Positions 23,096 through 25,544 of a DNA stretch of 25,544 nucleotides are shown in pieces; within the stretch, counting starts at the first letter, position 1; every line of letters starts with the position of its first letter. The DNA is from Deltaproteobacteria bacterium. GTDB taxonomy: Bacteria > Desulfobacterota > DSM-4660 > Desulfatiglandales > B25-G16. The notes below the pieces were generated by a model. That model was given only the letters and a program-made list of their open reading frames with translations. It was not told where the DNA came from and searched no databases. The stretch is from positions 1 to 25,544 of the forward strand of contig JAGYMO010000333.1 of the NCBI GenBank assembly GCA_018400255.1. Direction: 5' to 3'. A program made the translations under genes and the position numbers.

Positions 23096-24235
23096 ATGAA
23101 AAAAGCTTTAATTACAGGAATAACCGGTCAGGATGGATCCTACCTTGCCGAGTTTCTTTTATCTAAGGGATACGAGGTCCACGGGCTTATAAGGAGGTCT
23201 AGCACCTTTAATACTCATAGGATTGATCACATATATGTTGATCCCCATGGTAAAGATGTGCATTTTTTTCTTCATTATGGAGACCTTACCGATTCCGGCC
23301 AGCTCATAAGCCTTGTATATAATATAAAACCCGATGAGGTATATCAGCTTGGCGCGCAATCCCATGTAAGGGTTTCCTTTGATATGCCTGAATTTACAGG
23401 CAACGTTACGGGCTTGGGTGCCACAAGGCTTTTGGATGCCATACAAAGGAGCGGGGTAAATAGCAGGTTTTATCAGGCATCGTCTTCAGAGATGTTTGGT
23501 GCCGCACCTCCCCCTCAGGGGGAGAAAACCTTTTTTTATCCAAGAAGCCCATACGCAGCCGCAAAGGCATATGCTTATTGGATGACTGTTAATTATAGAG
23601 AGGGATATAATCTTTTTGCATGCAACGGCATATTATTTAATCATGAATCTCCTCGTAGGGGCGAGACTTTTGTTACAAGAAAGATCACGAGGGCTATTAC
23701 CAATATGCTTGCAGGCAAGCAAAAGAAGCTTTACCTGGGAAATATGAAGGCGAAAAGGGATTGGGGCTTTGCGCCCGAGTACGTTGTTTTAATGTGGACG
23801 ATTCTTCAGCAGGAAAAACCCGAAGATTTTGTAATAGGAACAGGAAAAAGCTATCCAGTAAGGGACTTCGTGTTAAATGCCTTTTCCTATGCTGGTATAG
23901 AGATAGAGTTTAGGGGTGAAGGCGTGGAAGAGAAGGGAACAATAAAGAGTGTATCACCAAGATGGGAAACTATTTTCAAAATAGGCGATGTGATTGTTGA
24001 GATAGACCCCAGGTATTTTAGGCCGACAGAGGTCGAGCACCTTGAAGCTGATGTAAGAAAGGCCAGGCAAGAACTTGGGTGGGAGCCAAAAATTAATTTT
24101 AATGATTTGATTAAAATTATGGTAGACTATGATATGAAATTGGAACAACTTAATCCGGTAGGAGAGGGAATAAGTATTTCTAAAAGCAAGGGTTTTGGAT
24201 ATACAAATCATGATATATCATTTATGAAATTGTAG
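23096..24235 (+). CDS. gmd: GDP-mannose 4,6-dehydratase
   Basis: A 379-residue cytosolic short-chain dehydrogenase that converts GDP-D-mannose to GDP-4-keto-6-deoxymannose, using bound NADP. Seen here: glycine motif TGITGQDGSYLAEFL (G8, G11, G14), RRSSTFNTHRIDH (33-45), YQLGAQSHVRVSFDMPEFT, the catalytic SSSEMFG (129-135, with E132), the SDR Tyr/Lys pair Y153-x3-K157 in SPYAAAKAYAYWM, and FNHESPRRGETFVTRKI (181-197). It is slightly longer than the roughly 345-373 usual, with a few extra residues around SVSPRWETIFKIGD before the conserved VEIDPRYFRPTEVEHL. It is followed 9 bases later by fcl, so the pair makes GDP-L-fucose for the polysaccharide encoded to its left. Confidence 0.97.
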   Translation: MKKALITGITGQDGSYLAEFLLSKGYEVHGLIRRSSTFNTHRIDHIYVDPHGKDVHFFLHYGDLTDSGQLISLVYNIKPDEVYQLGAQSHVRVSFDMPEFTGNVTGLGATRLLDAIQRSGVNSRFYQASSSEMFGAAPPPQGEKTFFYPRSPYAAAKAYAYWMTVNYREGYNLFACNGILFNHESPRRGETFVTRKITRAITNMLAGKQKKLYLGNMKAKRDWGFAPEYVVLMWTILQQEKPEDFVIGTGKSYPVRDFVLNAFSYAGIEIEFRGEGVEEKGTIKSVSPRWETIFKIGDVIVEIDPRYFRPTEVEHLEADVRKARQELGWEPKINFNDLIKIMVDYDMKLEQLNPVGEGISISKSKGFGYTNHDISFMKL

Positions 24236-24244
24236 GGGTAACAG

Positions 24245-25321
24245 GTGATTCCCACATCAAAACTATATATCGCTGGGCATAAAGGACTTGTTGGTTCATC
24301 TATTCAGAGAAGCTTAACAGCCAAAGATTTTGGGAACTTAATCTATAGGGAAAGCAAGGAGCTTGATTTAAGAAGGCAGAAAGACGTAGAAGTTTTTTTT
24401 GAGAAAGAAAAGCCGGAATATGTATTTCTAGCGGCAGCGAAAGTAGGAGGGATTTTTGCTAACAGCACATATAAAGCTGAGTTTATATATGATAATATAG
24501 CAATAGCTGCAAATGTGATTCATGCATCGTATAATGCAGGCGTTAAAAAACTTCTGAACCTCGGATCATCTTGTATATATCCAAAGCTGGCGCCACAACC
24601 TCTCAAGGAGGAATATCTTTTATCGGGGCCCCTTGAACCCACCAATGAGCCATATGCTATAGCTAAAATAGCCGCCATAAAACTTTGCCGATATTTCAAT
24701 GAACAATATGGCACTAACTATATCTCTGTTATGCCTACCAATCTGTATGGTCCGAATGATAACTTTGACTTAGATACATCTCATGTGCTGCCGGCCTTTT
24801 TGAGAAAGCTACATTTATCAAAACTTTTACGCCACAATGACCATAATCTAATAGTCAACGATTTGGAATTATTTGGGAACAAGCCAGATATTTATGATGG
24901 CTCATTGTCTGATCTTGATTTGGAATTTCTCAGTCATCATCTCTCAAAATTTGGGATTTATCCCGATAAAATCACGCTGTGGGGGTCGGGGAGGCCTTTC
25001 CGTGAGTTTTTATATGTAGATGATATGGCCGAAGCAGCACTATTTGTGATGGAGCACTGTAACGCTGAGGATATAAAAGAGTTTGTAAATATAGGAAGCG
25101 GGGAAGATGTTGCCTTATGTGAGCTAGCAGAGATAGTCAAAGGTGTGGTAGGCTTCAAAGGTGAAATTACGTGGGATACAAATAGACCCGATGGAACTCC
25201 TAGAAAACTTTTGGACGTATCAATTATCAATGATCTTGGGTGGAAGTCCAGCGTTGGATTAAAAAAGGGTATTAAAAAAACCTATCAGTGGTATTTAGAG
25301 TTAAGTGGAATATCTATCTAG
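24245..25321 (+). CDS. fcl: GDP-L-fucose synthase with an internal insertion
   Basis: A 358-residue SDR enzyme (GTG start at 24245, preceded by AGGGGT) that epimerises and reduces the Gmd product to GDP-L-fucose with NADPH. Seen: AGHKGLVGS (10-18), AAAKVGGIFANSTYKAEFI (63-81), GSSCIYPKLAPQPLKE (107-122, with the catalytic Ser/Cys), Y137-x3-K141 in EPYAIAKIAAIKLCRYF, VMPTNLYGPNDNFD, GSGRPFREFLYVDDMAEA and DGTPRKLLDVS. Compared with the E. coli enzyme (about 320 residues) a stretch of about 50 residues (192-241, LSKLLRHNDHNLIVNDLELF to HHLSKFGIYPDK) is inserted before GSG-x-P-x-REF. Similar longer forms exist in some bacteria, so activity is expected to be retained. It ends the locus within the window. 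Confidence 0.96.
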   Translation: MIPTSKLYIAGHKGLVGSSIQRSLTAKDFGNLIYRESKELDLRRQKDVEVFFEKEKPEYVFLAAAKVGGIFANSTYKAEFIYDNIAIAANVIHASYNAGVKKLLNLGSSCIYPKLAPQPLKEEYLLSGPLEPTNEPYAIAKIAAIKLCRYFNEQYGTNYISVMPTNLYGPNDNFDLDTSHVLPAFLRKLHLSKLLRHNDHNLIVNDLELFGNKPDIYDGSLSDLDLEFLSHHLSKFGIYPDKITLWGSGRPFREFLYVDDMAEAALFVMEHCNAEDIKEFVNIGSGEDVALCELAEIVKGVVGFKGEITWDTNRPDGTPRKLLDVSIINDLGWKSSVGLKKGIKKTYQWYLELSGISI

Positions 25322-25366
25322 CCTTTTTTATTTTTACCCAAAACAATTTTTATAAAAATTAGTTGA

Positions 25367-25391
25367 ACACGCCCTCCAAATGGGGGGGTGT
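25367..25391 (+). terminator. Possible terminator after fcl
   Basis: A GC-rich imperfect hairpin, ACACGCCCTCC with GGGGGGGTGT (one G-G mismatch, one G-T pair), with a short AAAT loop, 46 bases after the fcl stop. It is followed by TATATTT, a weak U tract. A purely AT stem (AATTTTT/AAAAATT, near 25347-25360) lies just before it. Confidence 0.4.
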
Positions 25392-25501
25392 ATATTTAAC
25401 TAAATCACTAAGCGGAACCCAAAAATGGAGCACAAAATCAAGCTATGATATGCAAGCTTGTTTAGTAGACTTATTGCTCTTTTTAGTCGAAGAAAATTTT
25501 A

Positions 25502-25544
25502 CCCCGACCGCAGAAAGCCACGGCTTTAGCCGTGGATGAATGCG
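25502..25544. repeat. Second copy of the dispersed palindromic element (partial, cut by the window edge)
   Basis: Identical to 10032-10074 at 41 of 43 positions, in the same orientation, including the perfect hairpin CCACGGCT/AGCCGTGG (25518-25535). The two differences are A to G in the spacer before the hairpin and G to A shortly after it. The element continues beyond the window, so its length and any associated transposase cannot be judged here. Confidence 0.85.

Noticed and set aside
25392..25501. Possible start of a new gene after fcl
   Set aside because: The only ATG frames I followed there stop within a few codons; no ribosome site or protein pattern appears before the repeat.
1..25544. 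CRISPR arrays, tRNA or rRNA genes, transposase genes
   Set aside because: No regularly spaced direct repeats with spacers, no recognisable tRNA or rRNA sequence in the gaps, and no transposase frame were seen.

Overview
The window looks like chromosomal DNA of an AT-rich Gram-negative anaerobe, most plausibly a Desulfobacterota (former Deltaproteobacteria) lineage. This is inferred from the mixture of genes: an Mrp/Mbh-type antiporter module, a DsrE-like protein, PAS histidine kinases of deltaproteobacterial style, and an outer-membrane exopolysaccharide export system. No rRNA, tRNA or CRISPR array was seen.

Left part (1-9870, all minus strand). Transcription runs right to left: a DsrE-like protein, a Rossmann-PAS-PAS histidine kinase, a receiver-PAS histidine kinase, a stand-alone receiver, two tandem-domain universal stress proteins, then a tightly packed monovalent cation/proton antiporter operon (MnhE, B, F, G, MbhD-like, MbhE-like, C, and the start of D, which runs off the left edge). 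A probable terminator after the first universal stress gene suggests at least two transcription units. The arrangement suggests an ion or pH homeostasis machine next to its own signalling and stress proteins, but that link is inferred from position only.

Middle (9871-13923). A GC-rich, highly structured repeat (10032-10170) stands out from the AT-rich surroundings. It is followed by a CorA-type metal transporter, an MjaI-like type II restriction endonuclease with no visible methyltransferase, a 40-codon ORF coupled upstream of it, and a fused oxidoreductase-acetyltransferase for an N-acetylated amino-sugar (uronate) nucleotide. All of these are on the minus strand.

Right part (14200-25321, plus strand). 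This is an exopolysaccharide locus: a secreted helical protein of unknown function, an outer-membrane beta-barrel, a Wza-like export protein, a Wzz/Wzc-like chain-length regulator with tyrosine kinase, a membrane-anchored TPR protein, an O-antigen ligase/polymerase (Wzy/WaaL family), and then gmd and fcl, which make GDP-L-fucose. The most unusual gene is the tyrosine kinase: a DUF4388 (PATAN)-like domain of about 160 residues is inserted between its Walker A' and Walker B motifs. The last 43 bases of the window repeat the start of the GC-rich element at 10032 (41 of 43 identical, same orientation), so the CorA-to-fcl segment lies between two copies of a dispersed repeat.
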